Source of the DNA: Aselliscus stoliczkanus
Lineage: Eukaryota; Chordata; Mammalia; Chiroptera; Hipposideridae
Direction: 5' to 3'
Length of the DNA: 64,000 bases
NCBI GenBank assembly: GCA_033961575.1
Contig: CM066727.1
Coordinates: 3,434,001 to 3,498,000, forward strand
Part shown: in pieces, positions 45,660 through 58,199 of the stretch
Position numbering within the stretch: the first letter of the stretch is position 1
How the letters are laid out: every line of letters begins with the position of its first letter
Notes under the pieces: generated by a model
What the model was told of the DNA's origin: nothing
Databases searched by the model: none
What the model saw: only the letters and a program-made list of their open reading frames with translations
Made by a program: the position numbers and the translations under genes

Positions 45660-46090
45660 ATCTACACGAGTCCTGGGGCCGGCCCAACATAATGCCACAC
45701 GCCAGGGGCTGAAACTGGAAGGTTATTTTCTCGCTGTTCTGGAGGCTGGGAGCCCAAGATTAGGGTGTCAGCAAATCGGGTTCTGGTGGGGCTCCCCTAC
45801 TATTGTACAGGTGGCTACTTTCTTGTTATGTCCTCAAATGGCAAAGAGAGAGACAAAGATAAAAACAAAACAAAACAAACCAGAGAGACAGAGAAACAAA
45901 GAGAGTTCTCTGGTGCTTCCTGGAGGACACTAATCCTACGGCATCAGGGCCCCCCCTTACGGCCACATCACCCTGAATCACTTCCTTAGGCAGGTGCTCC
46001 ATCTCCCAGTACAGCCACACTGGGGCTTAGGGCTTTGCCACATGGATTTGTGGGGTGGGGACAAGGGGACACAGACGCTCCATCCAAAGC
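45660..46090 (-). mobile_element. MaLR-type LTR, inverted
   Basis: On the plus strand GGGGCTGAAACTGGAAGG, CGCTGTTCTGGAGGCTGGGA, GCCCAAGATTAGGGTGTCAG, TTGTTATGTCCTCAAATGG, TTCTCTGGTGCTTCCTGGAG, GACACTAATCC and ACATGGATTTGTGGGGTGGG follow the inverted MLT1/MST order seen at 1430-1795. It carries an inserted A/C-rich (AAAACAAAAC) tract at 45860-45900. Confidence 0.68.
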
Positions 46091-46326
46091 AGCATCTTAA
46101 AAGTGGAAAGATCTGGAAGTCACCGTCCAGCCCGTCTTAACCTAGTGACCGACTCAGCATCACCAGTCGCAGGATAGTCTCACCTGTGTGCCCTGAAGGG
46201 CACTATTCAGTACATCGTGTTTTCTCAGGACCTTCTCCCCCAAACCCGTGTATGAAGGACAGACGCAAGTGGGCCACTCTATAAACTGAACAGCCTAGCC
46301 TGGACCATTAAAAATACAGGAGCCAT

Positions 46327-46426
46327 GGGCCGGCTGAGTGGCGCGGTGGTTAAGCGCTGGCTTGGGAAGCCGGCGGCCCCAGTTCAGTCCCACATGTGAG
46401 GGCCAGTGACACTGCCCTCAAAAAAA
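46327..46426 (+). mobile_element. Short tRNA-derived SINE
   Basis: GGGCCGGCTGAGTGGCGCGG, TGGTTAAGCGCTGGCTTGGG, AAGCCGGCGGCCCC, AGTTCAGTCCC, GAGGGCCAGTGACACTGCCC and an A tail. The target copies AAAATACAGGAGCCAT (46311-46326) and AAAATACAGGTGCCAT (46427-46442) differ by one base in 16. Confidence 0.94.
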
Positions 46427-46442
46427 AAAATACAGGTGCCAT

Positions 46443-48089
46443 AAAAGCAGGAAGAAGGCTGAAGGAATTTCAAGATCCATACACTTGAGAGACATAAGCC
46501 TCATGCTGTCTGCTGGGAGTGTTTCTGGCAATGGGGGGAAATTGTCTTTTCAACTTAAAGCGGGGCTGAGCTGAGTATCACAGCATCTGCTATAATGCTC
46601 TGAATTTGGATTGTGAATTACACAATTTTATATATATAAAAAAAAATCTTTGGAGCCTCTTGGAAAATTGAAATATGGGCTATATACATAATTAGAAAAA
46701 CATTGTTAAATCCATGTGAACTTAAAGGTAATCATGATATGGTGATTATATATGTTCTTATTTTTAGGAGCTTCAGAATGAAGTAATTTAAAAGAGCAAA
46801 TGTGGCAAAATGTTAGAAAAACAATAATGTGATATTTCAAGTTCTGTCAAGCATATGAATTCTCTCTGGCTGGGAGTGTATCGGATTCTGAACATTTTCT
46901 ACTCAAGCAGGTGCGAGGCCTGTCCTGACATTTTCTGTCATTGGCGTCTCTGCCGGGCACAACTGATTCGATTTTGTCATTGAAAGCATGTCTGTATAAA
47001 CAACAAGTTGCGGGCAATCAATACATAATATAGATAATGTGTGAAAGTAAACATCAAATCATGGGATGACCTTTGCTTTGGATGTACACTGTCTGGACAG
47101 AAGCCATAAAAATCCAACAGCTAAGGGCATAGCAAAAAATCTCCTTCAACACGTTTCCTGATGACCTAACAGGTGCCAGTCACAGTCGGGGGTGCATCAC
47201 CAGACAGCAGACAAAGGTCTCCCTCTCCATCACTGCCAGGCTTGCCCAGTAGGATGTTGGTGATTCCCAACAAAATTGCTTGTAAGTGGCTAAGATAGAC
47301 CTACTTAATCAGTTTAATTTACTTTTGGAGCAATGGTATCAATAAACATTTCAGCAAATAACTTTTTCTTCTATAAAACAAACTTTCTCTGCTGGGCTGG
47401 ACGTCAGTTCCCTCCACCTATATGACATCTGGAAAATCTTTCAGGGAAGCAAACCCTGGGAATCCTGGGGTTCGCCTTATTTTCTCATGATCACTGTCCT
47501 CCATGTTTTGATAACCAATGCTTGAAAGCCATCATGTCACATTTTGTGTTCATGTGAAACATTTTGTTTGTTAACCTGGACCCTGTCACTCCATCCTGGC
47601 CCTAAAGATTGCTTTTGATTGAAAAACAAGTATTGAATCTGAAGCAAAAAGGCATTGGGCGCGTTAAATTGCTTACCCCTTACACTAAAACGATAAGTGA
47701 GTTTAAGTGCTTTGTGAATTTCTCTGTGAAATGCGAATGGTAAGAAGGGACATACTTAATGCCAGAATTTGGGACAGATCAAAGGAAAGATTTGAGACAA
47801 AACCCTGGCTGTGCCATTCTGAAATTAAGGACAGGATGAGGACGCCGCGGAGATGACGACACTACCCTCTCACAAGGGAGGCACCGCTGGGGTCTGCGTG
47901 GACCCCTCTACGCTGTGCCTTTCTGCAGGGCCCGAGGTGCTCTCACCCACTGTGTAGGGGCCTGAAAACACCACTCAACACAACGAGAAGGCACATGCCA
48001 TTTAAATTAGATATAACTGGGGGAATGGAATAATTCCTTAGGGGGTTAAAGGAAATATGGCTTGAAAGATGCTCTAACATACAGGAAAG

Positions 48090-48132
<43 letters not shown>

Positions 48133-50379
48133 TGCCCTTTCCTGCTGTGGTCCACAGGCAGTAAAAAGCCAGAAGGCAAGATAAAAACAGAAGAAAGTAA
48201 GTCACTCAACACAGGAAAGCCTGGGGTCCTGGAATTATTTCACTGCAGGGGAAGACTGGCAGCCTGACGTGCACAGACGGCAAAGCTGAGGGTTTTATTC
48301 AATGGTTTCCCATGTGTCACAGGTAACAGAGATGAGGTGAAGGCCCCCTCCCAGGGGTGTGAACCCCTGCACCGCACCTTAAACCACTGACTTACGCTGT
48401 GTTTCCACGCTTATCAGGACAGACACAAGCCGGGGAAAGAGCGAACAGGTGAAAATACCTGAAGAGTCAGATAGAAACAAACACATTTACGTCAGGGACT
48501 ATGACTCCTGGCTCTTCCATTCGCAACAGAAACTATGCCTGATTGGGAGAGTAAGACTGAATTTTCATATAAAAATAGGAAGCAAGAGGGTATTTAATTG
48601 GATCATAGCATAGCAAATTTAAGCACACTTTGGATATATAGGTACACAGTAATTTAATGTGTAGCTCTGATCTGTCAATAATTCTAGCTTCTGGAGACAT
48701 TTAGTCACACTCTCTATATTAAATTTATTATATATTCTATATCATATATTATATTTATATAATAGGTATTACACATTACATATTATATACATATACAAAC
48801 AAATAGCACCAATGAAGATACATAATCAAGTATGGATGCAGTCTGGTTTCTAAATTATCTTTCCTGTAAAGAAGGTTATTTAAATGCCCAAAGAACATTT
48901 TTGGGAATGTCAATGTCTTGCCCTATTTTTCGCATTGCCATCTTCCAGTAATTGGAGTCACTTTCAATTAAAATAAGAGAAACCTCTAAGGCTTTTAGTG
49001 AAACTATCTACATATTTGGACACCGGGTTGGCAATTCACGTTAAACACATGTACATTAAGCCCTCAGCTACAAGGCTGGTGGTTGAGGCATTATCACCAC
49101 GTTCAGTCTCTAAAGAGGAACCTTCTGAGAAAGGTATTTTCTTCACACGTTTATGGCTGAAGACTCCAAGTCTCAGAGCACGATATAACTGCCCAAGTCA
49201 TTAGGCTGGCATGGGACAGAGGAAATAGAGCCAATACCAAATGGTGGCTGCAAATCCAATTCTCATATAACAGCATCACAGAACCTCTCTGACCTTGTAA
49301 CACCATGACAAGGCACACAGCAACTTTCCAGGTGGCTAGCGTCCGTTTCTGAGATTATATATCAGACTTTTCATGACGATCTATTCTTAGCAGTGTTCTG
49401 TGGTTTTCCCATCTCTATATGGGATAGAATTGCACCATAACACTGAGAAAAAATGCGATTAACGTAGATGTGCTCCTTTTTGTGCAACTTCTCTTTCCTC
49501 CCATGCCTGCACGCCTCTCCTCCCCACCTCCCCGTGTGTGTGTTCTGTTGTCCTCGCACCTGGACTGAACTCCGTCCTCAGGTGTCCCTGTGCTGACATA
49601 ACCTCTCCATCTCCCTGAGCCCAAGGCCAGCTTCCCAGCAGCCCTTAGCTGCCCTTCTCCTGCAGTTCACAGCCTCCAAAGCCACGGTTTGCGCCTGCAG
49701 GGCTTTGTATATTTCTACAAGGTTGCTTCTTACCAACTTCTGTGTTTCAGCTCTTCATTTCAGGCTTTGTAATGTCCGTCAATGGCATACACAACTTTAT
49801 ATATTCCAACGTGATCAGATATTATTTCTCAGACAAAATTCAGTAATGATGTCACAGGAAATCAAGATAAGGATCATGTGATAATAAGCCGAGCAGGTGA
49901 TCAGTGTGATGTTCTAGGAAAATAAAATTCAGAAGGAAATACTCTGAATGGAGGATAAAGTATAGCGTTTTAATTGCTTTTAACATTTATTAAGCATGAG
50001 TAAAAGATGAAATTTTTTAAAAGTGGGAAAATAAGGTTCAAAGAAGAATCAAAATAAGGTTCAAAAATTTGTTCCATATGGAAAACAAAATAAGAAACAA
50101 TGAACTATTATTAAATATTGAGTAATATTGCCTCAATAGCTGAAGCAAATATAAAATTGTCTTGTAAAATTAGTTTTAAGTACAACTATGCAAAACAGAA
50201 ACTGCCCGTCCGATTTGACCAATTCTTCCTAATTAGTACTGAGGTAAAGAATGTTATATATTTCATGATTATTATTTAATGGAGAAAACTAAAGCCTAAC
50301 AAGATATTCTATATGGAATAGGAAATTAACTTTTAAAAATTAATATGCATTAATTTTATCAAGTATCTTCTCAGGAAAC
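46443..50379. other. Unassigned spacer, mostly unique-looking
   Basis: No gene or confident repeat besides the AC microsatellite at 48091-48126 and an AT-palindromic patch at about 48715-48795. The text at 46880-47110 looks compositionally balanced and might hide a conserved element, but nothing proves it. Confidence 0.5.
48091..48126 (+). repeat. (AC)n microsatellite
   Basis: About 18 uninterrupted AC units. A 89-codon minus frame over it reads as Cys-Val dipeptides and is not a gene. Confidence 0.95.
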
Positions 50380-51480
50380 ATTGTTAAAATTAAATTCAGT
50401 AAATCCTTAGATATGACTGATACCAAAAGCTTAAGCACAACAACAAAAACAAATAAATAAGTTGAACTTCCTGAAAATTAAAATCTTTGTGCCTCAAAGT
50501 ATCTATTAAGAAAGTAAAAAGATGGCTGGCTGAGTGGTGCGTTGGTTAAGAGTTGGCTTGGGACACCAGCTCTGAGCAGCAGGGCCCCATTCAAATCCCA
50601 CATGAGGGCCAGTGACTCTGCACCCTCTACAGCTAAGATGGTGAACAACAGTTCGTCCTGGAGCTGGGCTGCCTTGAGTCTCTGGTGATGGCATAGGCTG
50701 CAGTGGGCTGACATGAGCTACTGTGAGTGGACGGCAGCCAGTGTGAGCTGCCAAGAGCAGCCTGGCGTGGCTGTCCAGAGGCCAGTGACCAATCTGCCTC
50801 ACACGGGAACAGCGCAATGATCACAATACCAACATGGGCCAGTGAAGCGATGTCCTCCACAACTAGGCTGAAGAAGTAAAGGACAGCAACTTCCCCGATA
50901 CTCCCATGCTGTCCCCCTCCCCCAATTCCCCAATAAAATATTTTAAAAAGGACAGGATCACTATAAAAATTTTAAAAAAAAGTAAAAAGAAAAAAAAATG
51001 GAAAAGACAACCTGCAGAATGCAAGAAAATAATTGCAATTCATATACCTAAAAGGACATTGACTATAGAACATATGAGAATACTTGCAACTCAATAATAA
51101 ACACACAATCCAGTTTAAACATGGACAAAGAATTTTAATAGATATTCTCCAAAGAAGATATTTGAACTGCCAATAAGCACATGAAAAGATTCATGATATA
51201 ATCGGTCATAAGAGAAATGTAAATCAGAACCATAATGAGAGACCCCTCCCCACGCACTAGCCTACTAGTATCAAAAAGTCAGATAAAGACAAGTGTGGCC
51301 AAAGATGTGAAATCTCAGGACTCTCATGGAATGCTGGCAGGAAGTAAAATGTTGCAGTTACTTTGGAACTCAATCTGTCAGTTCCTCAAATGGGTAAGCA
51401 TAGAGTTACCATATGACCCAGCAATTCTGCTCCCACATATAAACCTGAGATAAATGAATGCATAAGTGTATATAATATAC
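50380..51480 (+). mobile_element. L1 LINE ORF2 end, split by a long SINE
   Basis: L1 ORF2 C-terminal text precedes the SINE (ATATGACTGATACCAAAAGC, AACAACAAAAACAAATAAAT, ACTTCCTGAAAATTAAAATC) and resumes at 50979 (GAAAAGACAACCTGCAGAAT, GGACATTGACTATAGAACAT, ATGGACAAAGAATTTTAATA, AACCATAATGAGAGACCC, GAGTTACCATATGACCCAGC). No frame is intact. Confidence 0.8.
50523..50978 (+). mobile_element. Long composite SINE, about 456 bp
   Basis: Head GGCTGGCTGAGTGGTGCG, GGTTAAGAGTTGGCTTGGG, AAATCCCACATGAGGGCCAG, CTCTACAGCTAAGATGG, GC-rich body, CCTCCACAACTAGGCTG, CCCCCAATTCCCCAATAAAA and an A/T-rich extension. The duplication AAAGTAAAAAGA is exact at 50511-50522 and 50979-50990. It carries more changes than the copies at 17.5 and 41.0 kb, including several in the B-box area, so it is likely older. 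Confidence 0.92.
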
Positions 51481-52550
51481 TTGTAACTAGCAATATATTT
51501 AATACAATACAGGGTCTTGCAAAGAAAGCATAACACCTCTTTAAAAGAGATTAATGTAAAAACAAGTGAAAAAACAGCAAATAAAAACTGGAGAAAGATT
51601 TCACAATTTGAAGAAAAATTGAATGGCAATCCAGAGGTTTCTGTTAGGATGAATTATCTATCACACAGAAGGTAGATTAAAGACATATTCAGTCCTGCAA
51701 CATTTATCACTCTTATATGCTCTTTAGGGAAATTATCAGAGCAGGTGCTTCTCCAACATGTTGCAGAAATCCAGCAAAGAGTGAGATGTAGGGCCTGGAA
51801 CCTACAAGATCCATGGCAGGACAGAAGCAGAGGGAATCTGCAAAATGTGAAAGGACATCTAAGGACATCTAAGGACACTTCAGCAGACCTGGACAACAAC
51901 TGATCCAAATTGAAATTGAAATGGAATTTTATTTTAGATTCCAGGAATATGGTAGGTCCCAGATATTTAAACTGGGAGAAAACGTAAGCATGTGCAATAA
52001 ATTAAAGAGGGTTGCTTTTTAAGCAGGCTTGTTAGGGAAAATTAGTGATAGTTTCACAGAAAACACGTATATGCACATGCACAACTGTGCGTACACACAC
52101 ACAGAAAGAGAGAGAATGAGAGAATTATATACAATCCAAACAAGAAAATAGAAAAAGGATGAGATTCGAGGAAATATATGTGGCTGTTTTTACAGGTATG
52201 TGCTGATGAGGGAAGGATGTAAGAAAGCTAATTCCATATCTCAACCTGTGGGAAGTCAAGTGATAGTACAGATACAACTAAAAATCAATAAATCACAATG
52301 TGATCATATTTTAGAAACATGTGAGTGTTTATAGATCAGCTATCACAGTTGAAAGGAACTACCTTTCAAATTAAGGGTGGGGAAGCCTGAGAGAAATGTT
52401 TTTGTTTTTTTTCATTATATGATTTTTGTTAGTATTTATGTCTTACCTCTTTGTAGATTCACATACTTGTGAAAAGTAAATATCGGAAAAGTTTCAAAAT
52501 GAAGTTGGAATAGTTCTCAAAGAAATAGGTATTGTCCCTCAGAAAAGGTA
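51481..52550 (+). mobile_element. Probable old L1 3' UTR
   Basis: The text carries on from the L1 without a clear break (GGAATCTGCAAAATGTGAAA, TGGAATTTTATTTTAGATTCC, ATTTAAACTGGGAGAAAACG). The style fits an L1M 3' UTR, but I could not match blocks securely. A 10-bp unit AAGGACATCT is tandemly repeated at 51851-51870, with a diverged third copy. Confidence 0.4.
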
Positions 52551-53754
52551 GTTTTTACATTTTTGTTTAGATACTTTTTGATTTGCTTATCTGTTTTGTA
52601 TTTTGCCTTTAAGGAAAAACGTCTTACAGATAAATTTGCGGGCCAACCTCTTTTCCCACTTTAGTGATGGTTATTATCAAGAGGATGGTGTGTATTCTTC
52701 ATATCCATGTTTTATATTTTAGTGTTTGATCTATTCATGTATAAAACAAAGATTGCTTTACAGTTTTAAAATTTTTCTATGAATGTTAAATAGTTTCAAA
52801 AGTGAATCAAAGGTCTTCTCAAAGAATTAATAGATTGTATTATGGCTTTTGAAAGCATATTTAAAATATTTAGCACCAACACTGAACTAGATAAATTTAA
52901 AGTTAAACTTCCTGATATTATACTGTGTAATAAATTCCATGCATTTTACTTTTAGTACGATCTATGTCTTCTCACTTTCTACTCACTACTTTTTATTTTC
53001 TGCAATGGAAACACCATACTGACGTCATTTCGCAGCTCAGAGCAGAGCCAGGACCCAGAAGACTGTGATAACAGCAAGAAGCAACAAGCCAAGTGTAGAA
53101 GTGAGACAAGCAAATTACCCAGCAAAGGCCCGGGAAGTCTCCTGCTTGGTGTCATTAAGGCAAAGGGCTCTCAGTGCCACAGGAGGATCTGAGCGACGGC
53201 CAGAAGTTACTGGATGTTCATAATGATAACAGCATCACCAGGGATAAAATGAATGAAGTTCCATACACTCAAAAAGACCAGAAACTAGCGATGTTTAAAA
53301 TGAACATTGGTTGGTATTTCCAATGTATATCTTCCAAGTGATTTTTCCAAAGATGTCAGAAAAACTGAACGTCTCTATTACGAGCAAGAGGTTTAGAAGA
53401 CAGAGCTTAAATTGAAACACGTAGTGCAAATGCACAAAATCGAAGACAGGAAGAAGGGCATGTAAAAGATTTTGTAAAAGTAGGGAATAGGAATCTTCTT
53501 GGAATGTTTTTTTAAGTAATCTAAAGCAGGCAGAGCCTGTGAAGTAAAGAAATGCAGAATCCTGGTTCCCTGGAAAATAGGACGTGACTTGCTTTGTGAT
53601 ACATGTATATGTTATAAACCATTATTGCCAACAAAACACAACGCACATATGGAATTAAAAACAGAGTTATCTCACAGTTAGCCTTAAACTTACTTATGTT
53701 TTATCAACGTTGACTTCCAGTCCCTCGCTACCTAAATATGTGTCTACATTTTAT
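52551..53754. other. Unassigned spacer
   Basis: No gene or confident repeat recognised. Confidence 0.5.
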
Positions 53755-54066
53755 ATCATAGACATAAGCGTTCTGCCCATCAGGCTAGGTGGGATCATAG
53801 ACATAAGCGCTCTGCCCATCAGGCTAGGTGGGATCATAGACATAAGCGCTCTGCCCATCAGGCTAGGTGGGATCATAGACATAAGCGTTCTGCCCATCAG
53901 GCTAGGTGGGATCATAGACATAAGCGCTCTGCCCATCAGGCTAGGTGGGATCATAGACATAAGCGCTCTGCCCATCAGGCTAGGTGGGATCATAGACATA
54001 AGCGCTCTGCCCATCAGGCTAGGTGGGATCATAGACATAAGCGTTCTGCCCATCAGGCTAGGTGGG
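53755..54066 (+). repeat. 39-bp minisatellite, eight copies
   Basis: Eight contiguous copies of a 39-bp unit (begins ATCATAGACATAAGCG, ends GGCTAGGTGGG) fill exactly 312 bp. Copies are identical except for one site, unit position 17, which is T or C in the order T C C T C C C T. Because 39 is a multiple of three and the unit has no stop in one frame on each strand, 126- and 100-codon frames of 13-residue repeats appear on opposite strands. They are by-products of the repeat length. There are no spacers, so it is not a CRISPR-like array. Confidence 0.98.
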
Positions 54067-55010
54067 ATACCTACCGCTCTTCTGTCCTAGAACTGCTGCA
54101 GAGCCTGAGAGCGGGTGTGAACTCCTGACCCAGAAATAATACTATCACTAAATGGACCAAAATATATTTTCATGGAAGTTCAAGCAGATCAAGATCTCAC
54201 CAAGTCCCTTGTGCAGAGTGTAGGGTATTTAAGTTTCTAATGGCTGAAGTAAAATACTCTCTTGATTTAAGCAGTTATTTGAAAAATTTCTGTTTAACTT
54301 AGTGTTCATCTGTGCTAAGCAGGGATTCAGGCATGGGACTGTCTACAGGATCCTTGAGCTCTAGACCCTTCTTGCTTCCATCTTCATGAGTGTTAACGTC
54401 TATTTGTTTGGGTTTTACTATTGGAATATTATTTTCAATGAGTTGTATAGTTTCCTGAACTGATTAAAGAGATGAATCATTTGAATACATACTTTATTTT
54501 CATCTTAAGAGAAAAAAACTCAGCCTATATGTTTGTCAGCCAGTATAACAAAGGGAAGAATAGTTACAAAGGGAACTACAAGTTAACTTGAAAATTGCTA
54601 ATTTCTTTTTCAAATTGAGCCACTTCCGTTGATCGGTAACATGACTAACACAAAGGAGGGAGAAGAAGTACAGAAGGAAAGAGGAAAAGGAAGGAAAAAA
54701 TTGAAACAAAGGTAAGGAAGACAACAAAACACATTATATAATCATGCATACCACCGAGCACCTAACACGATACCATACCATCACACATAGAAAGGTACAC
54801 ATACTCTGTGACATTAGAGTTTATAGATTGTTGCAGGGTCATCTATGAGAATCCACTTATACAGTGCATTCTTATTAAACATGGATTAGGTGAGCCTTAG
54901 TATTTGTTTGCTTGATGGCTTGTTGAATTTTCCCCAAACAGATGCCAATAAAGACGGCCAAGAAAGAATTGGTTGTTTGAACTATCCTCTTAAAATCCAT
55001 TCATTTGTTT
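54067..55010. other. Unassigned spacer
   Basis: No gene or confident repeat recognised. Confidence 0.5.
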
Positions 55011-55145
55011 ATATATTATTCGTGCACTGTACTCTTTCCTAATAGCTATTATTTATCACATAGTATGCTAGGTGATGGGGTAGCAGAGATGAATGAGCTC
55101 AGGTCTCTGCCACCAGGAAGCTCACAGTTATCAAATTGGGTTGGA
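55011..55145 (-). mobile_element. L2 LINE relic, inverted
   Basis: CACATAGTATGCTAGGTGAT, GGGGTAGCAGAGATGAATGA and CCACCAGGAAGCTCACAGTT follow the inverted L2 3' motif. Confidence 0.68.
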
Positions 55146-55239
55146 AAATAGGGGATAAAGTTGTAAAGAGGATCACTAGCCATGACAGTGACAGGACTTT
55201 GGAAAGGTTATGGAGAGACAGTAGATGATTTGACTAGTG

Positions 55240-55318
55240 CAGGAGTTGGCAAACTTTTGAGACGGAACGTACCCAAAGAGCCCCATGTGGCTGGCAAGCC
55301 ACAGTTTGCCGACTCCTG
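55240..55318. mobile_element. 79-bp hAT-type MITE
   Basis: The ends CAGGAGTTGGCAAACTTTTG and CAGTTTGCCGACTCCTG are an inverted pair of about 16 bp, resembling hAT elements of the CAGGGGTCGGCAAAC type. The flanks GACTAGTG (55232-55239) and GATTAGAG (55319-55326) match at six of eight positions, as expected for a diverged 8-bp hAT target-site duplication. It has no coding capacity. Confidence 0.85.
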
Positions 55319-55326
55319 GATTAGAG

Positions 55327-56080
55327 GACTTTGGATTGGAGGACATGATATGCTTGAAGACAACAAAGCCCTGCATTAAAACCACGGAAATGAAAATGAA
55401 GATGAAATGTATGTACGAGAACATTTAGGAAGAAGAAAGCACTTAACAAGATTAAGACTGTGCATCTAATGAGAAATAGTTAGAGAAATAGGCTTCCTTC
55501 TGATTTTCTCATCTGAGACACTAGATAATGGTGCTACCGAGGAAGTAAGAATCACAGGAGACATAACGTATGTAATTATAAATTAGTAGGCACTATCTTA
55601 TGACACAGCAATTAGCCCTGGATGTCTGGAATTTCCAAGAGAATTCTAGACAGGATAGAAAGATTTAGGGGTGTAGAGGTTAAAGCCAAAAAAAAAAAAA
55701 AAAAGTGACCAACAAGTATAGAGACGTGTGGGATGCTAATGTGTAAAGACTAGCATAGTGAGAATATGATCATTTTAGAAAGTCAACATGAAATTTATTC
55801 TAGGTAGTGAAGTTTAGTATAAGATGTGATAGTAATTATAATTAGGCTAATTGTTTTTACCCATGACAATGCAAAAATAACTTCACAACAAATGTTGGTC
55901 TTATTATTGTAAACAATTCTCAAACTTATGTATATAGAAATTCAATCTAGGGAAGATTAATAATTAGAAGAGTTTTGGAAAAGGCAAGGGAATCAATGCC
56001 CAAAATGTCTATAAAGTTAGGTATTTGCTATACTATTATCTTGGAAAATATATTTTCTTCAACTACATTTTATATCACAG
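55327..56080. other. Unassigned AT-rich spacer
   Basis: No gene or repeat recognised apart from an A18 tract near 55688-55705. Confidence 0.5.
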
Positions 56081-56420
56081 TCATCATTCCTGGCACTAAA
56101 GATACAGCAGTGAACAAAACAAAGCTCTCACTTCCTCAGAATACATTCGTTCTAGCAGGGGATACAAATAGCCAAAAAATTCTATAATATAATACTGACC
56201 TATATTTTACAACATATATTCTTACTTATAATACGCAATGCATTAGTAAATGCTACTGAGAAAAGTAGTGCAGGTAGTAGAAATGAAGGGAGGTAAGGTA
56301 AATAGGGGACATACGACTTTAAATGTAATAATCATGGATTCCTCCTTCAATGATGAGCGAGATAAGCAGGGAAATGAGTGCAAGGATAAAGTTAGCCTTG
56401 GAGAAAGCGCTGTATGCAAA
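56081..56420 (-). mobile_element. L2 LINE relic, inverted
   Basis: CATTCCTGGCACTAAAGATA, CAGCAGTGAACAAAACAAAG, CTCTCACTTCCTCAGAATAC and TTCTAGCAGGGGATACAAAT match the inverted L2 order. The later part (GCTACTGAGAAAAGTAGTGC, AGATAAGCAGGGAAATGAG) fits the continuation. Confidence 0.68.
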
Positions 56421-57284
56421 AGACGATACAAATAAGAGGCAGGCGTGTGCTGGAAGTGTCTGCAAAATACGCTGCTTTTGCTACCATACTGAAACAACTG
56501 AGGATGGTACGAAAACATGAATCATTAAAAGAATGTATGGCATTTCAGAATCCAGTACAGCAGACTATGGAATTAAAAAATATTTTCAACACACAACAGT
56601 ATCTTGTCTTCCTGCAATAATAAATCAACCCTATCATATAAACTCAAACTTTCCTAGAATGTAAACTCTCTTCAAAATCGTCAAGGAAAAGAAACGCTGC
56701 TTTTGTTGAGTGGATTCCTGTTACAATGACTTTTGTGCCTGGCTGGGGTCCCCCTGTCCTAATCACTGTGTCCAGTGCGGGTTAGATTGGTAAGGTGTGC
56801 AGCACCCAACTGCTGCCCCTACCACCTAGCCCAGTACTGATTCAAACGCACCAGCAACACGTCTTCTCTGCCTTCGTGAGAAGCAGTGTGGGGTGGCACA
56901 GGTTAGGCCGCTGGAGGCTGGGGCTGCTTGTCACATCCAGCCTTGTGTTTGTGGGTTGTTCCCTGAGTTGTTCTTAGTCGTTGTGTAAATGTGACAGAAC
57001 TATGAAGACAGGCTCATTCCTAGGGATGGGGGTTCTTCGGAGAGAGAACAAACCTCTCATGGTTTTTCCGCTCTAAGACTTCCTGTCGGCTTTGTCAAAA
57101 TGACCCTCACCCTGCATGACCAACAAGGCCTTCTTCCATCCCTTTCCTCGCTGCAGAGAGCTGACCTGCTTGGATGGCTTGGTCGGTCATCCCAGGACCC
57201 TCTGCATATTCCTCTAAGTGTGCTCCCCCAGTGAATCTTAGGTATGTCACATCTCAACTTAGTGTCTGCTTCTCAGTGAACCTG
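56421..57284. other. Unassigned spacer
   Basis: No gene or confident repeat. 56710-57260 is more GC-rich than its flanks. It is possibly a fragment of an old LTR, but I cannot support this. Confidence 0.45.
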
Positions 57285-57700
57285 GACCAGCACAGGCAAT
57301 TTCTCAAGAAGTGTTTATCAATGTCAACAGCAGCTTTGGTTATACCCCCAGTGTCCATCAGCAGGTGATGGATAAACAATCTGCCAGATTGACGCATGGG
57401 AGTGAATAGGAATGAATTACTGATAGATATAGTGTCATGGGCAGATATAAAAAAATGCCATGTGAATTGAAAGGAGTCAAATACAAAAGAATACACCATG
57501 TATGACATCATGTATGCTAAACAACCAAAGACAAACATTATCTATATTGACTGAAAGGACACTGGTGCTTGGAACAGAATTTTTAGTCCTGTAGGCTGAC
57601 TACTCTATATCATGATTGTGATACTAGTTACTAAGCAATACAAATTTGTCCAACTCATTGAAATATATGCAAATTATCCCTAAAATTAATTTCAAACATC
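57285..57700 (+). mobile_element. Old L1 LINE 3' end
   Basis: CCAGTGTCCATCAGCAGGTG, ATGGATAAACAATCTGCCAG, ACCATGTATGACATCATGTA, ACTGAAAGGACACTGGTGC and AACTCATTGAAATATATGC follow the ORF2 end / 3' UTR order of old L1 copies. Confidence 0.68.
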
Positions 57701-58199
57701 TACACAACAATGTAGATTTTAAGTCAATGTTAGGCAAGATATTGAGAGGGATTTTCTTAAATAGTATCAGTATCCCCACCCTAATATTTAATACTTAGTA
57801 AATTAAAATATAGATGCACTTAATACATCTATTTCCACTACTACTACTAGATAAACTATTATTTCTTGGAGCCCTTTTTCTCTTCTGAAGATGGGATTCT
57901 CTTCAAATATAACTTAGTATTTCCTTTAGGGTCTATCAGTTAAAGTACCTCATCTTCTTGCTTATATGGTGATTGCAAACCTCAAGTTAAGTCAGTCAGC
58001 GTTTTAGGGGGATTTACCGATTAAAAGCCAAAGATGAAAAGAGTCCTTTATCTCTGGAGGAGAATCTGAGACTCTGTGAAGCTGCATCTGTGAATCAAGT
58101 TTTAAGATTGAGTCAGCTGTAAAAGGGTTAACCCTGGTCTCAGAGGATAGTCGAAATGCAGACAAATGGGATATTTGCGTAAAATCTAGAATTCTGATG
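57701..58199. other. Unassigned AT-rich spacer
   Basis: No gene or repeat recognised. Confidence 0.5.

Noticed and set aside
53755..54066. CRISPR-like array
   Set aside because: Units are directly adjacent with no spacers, and the genome is mammalian.
53710..54090. 126-codon plus and 100-codon minus repeat proteins of 13-residue units
   Set aside because: The 39-bp unit is a multiple of three and lacks stops on both strands, so open frames are forced. Both strands being open argues against selection on either.
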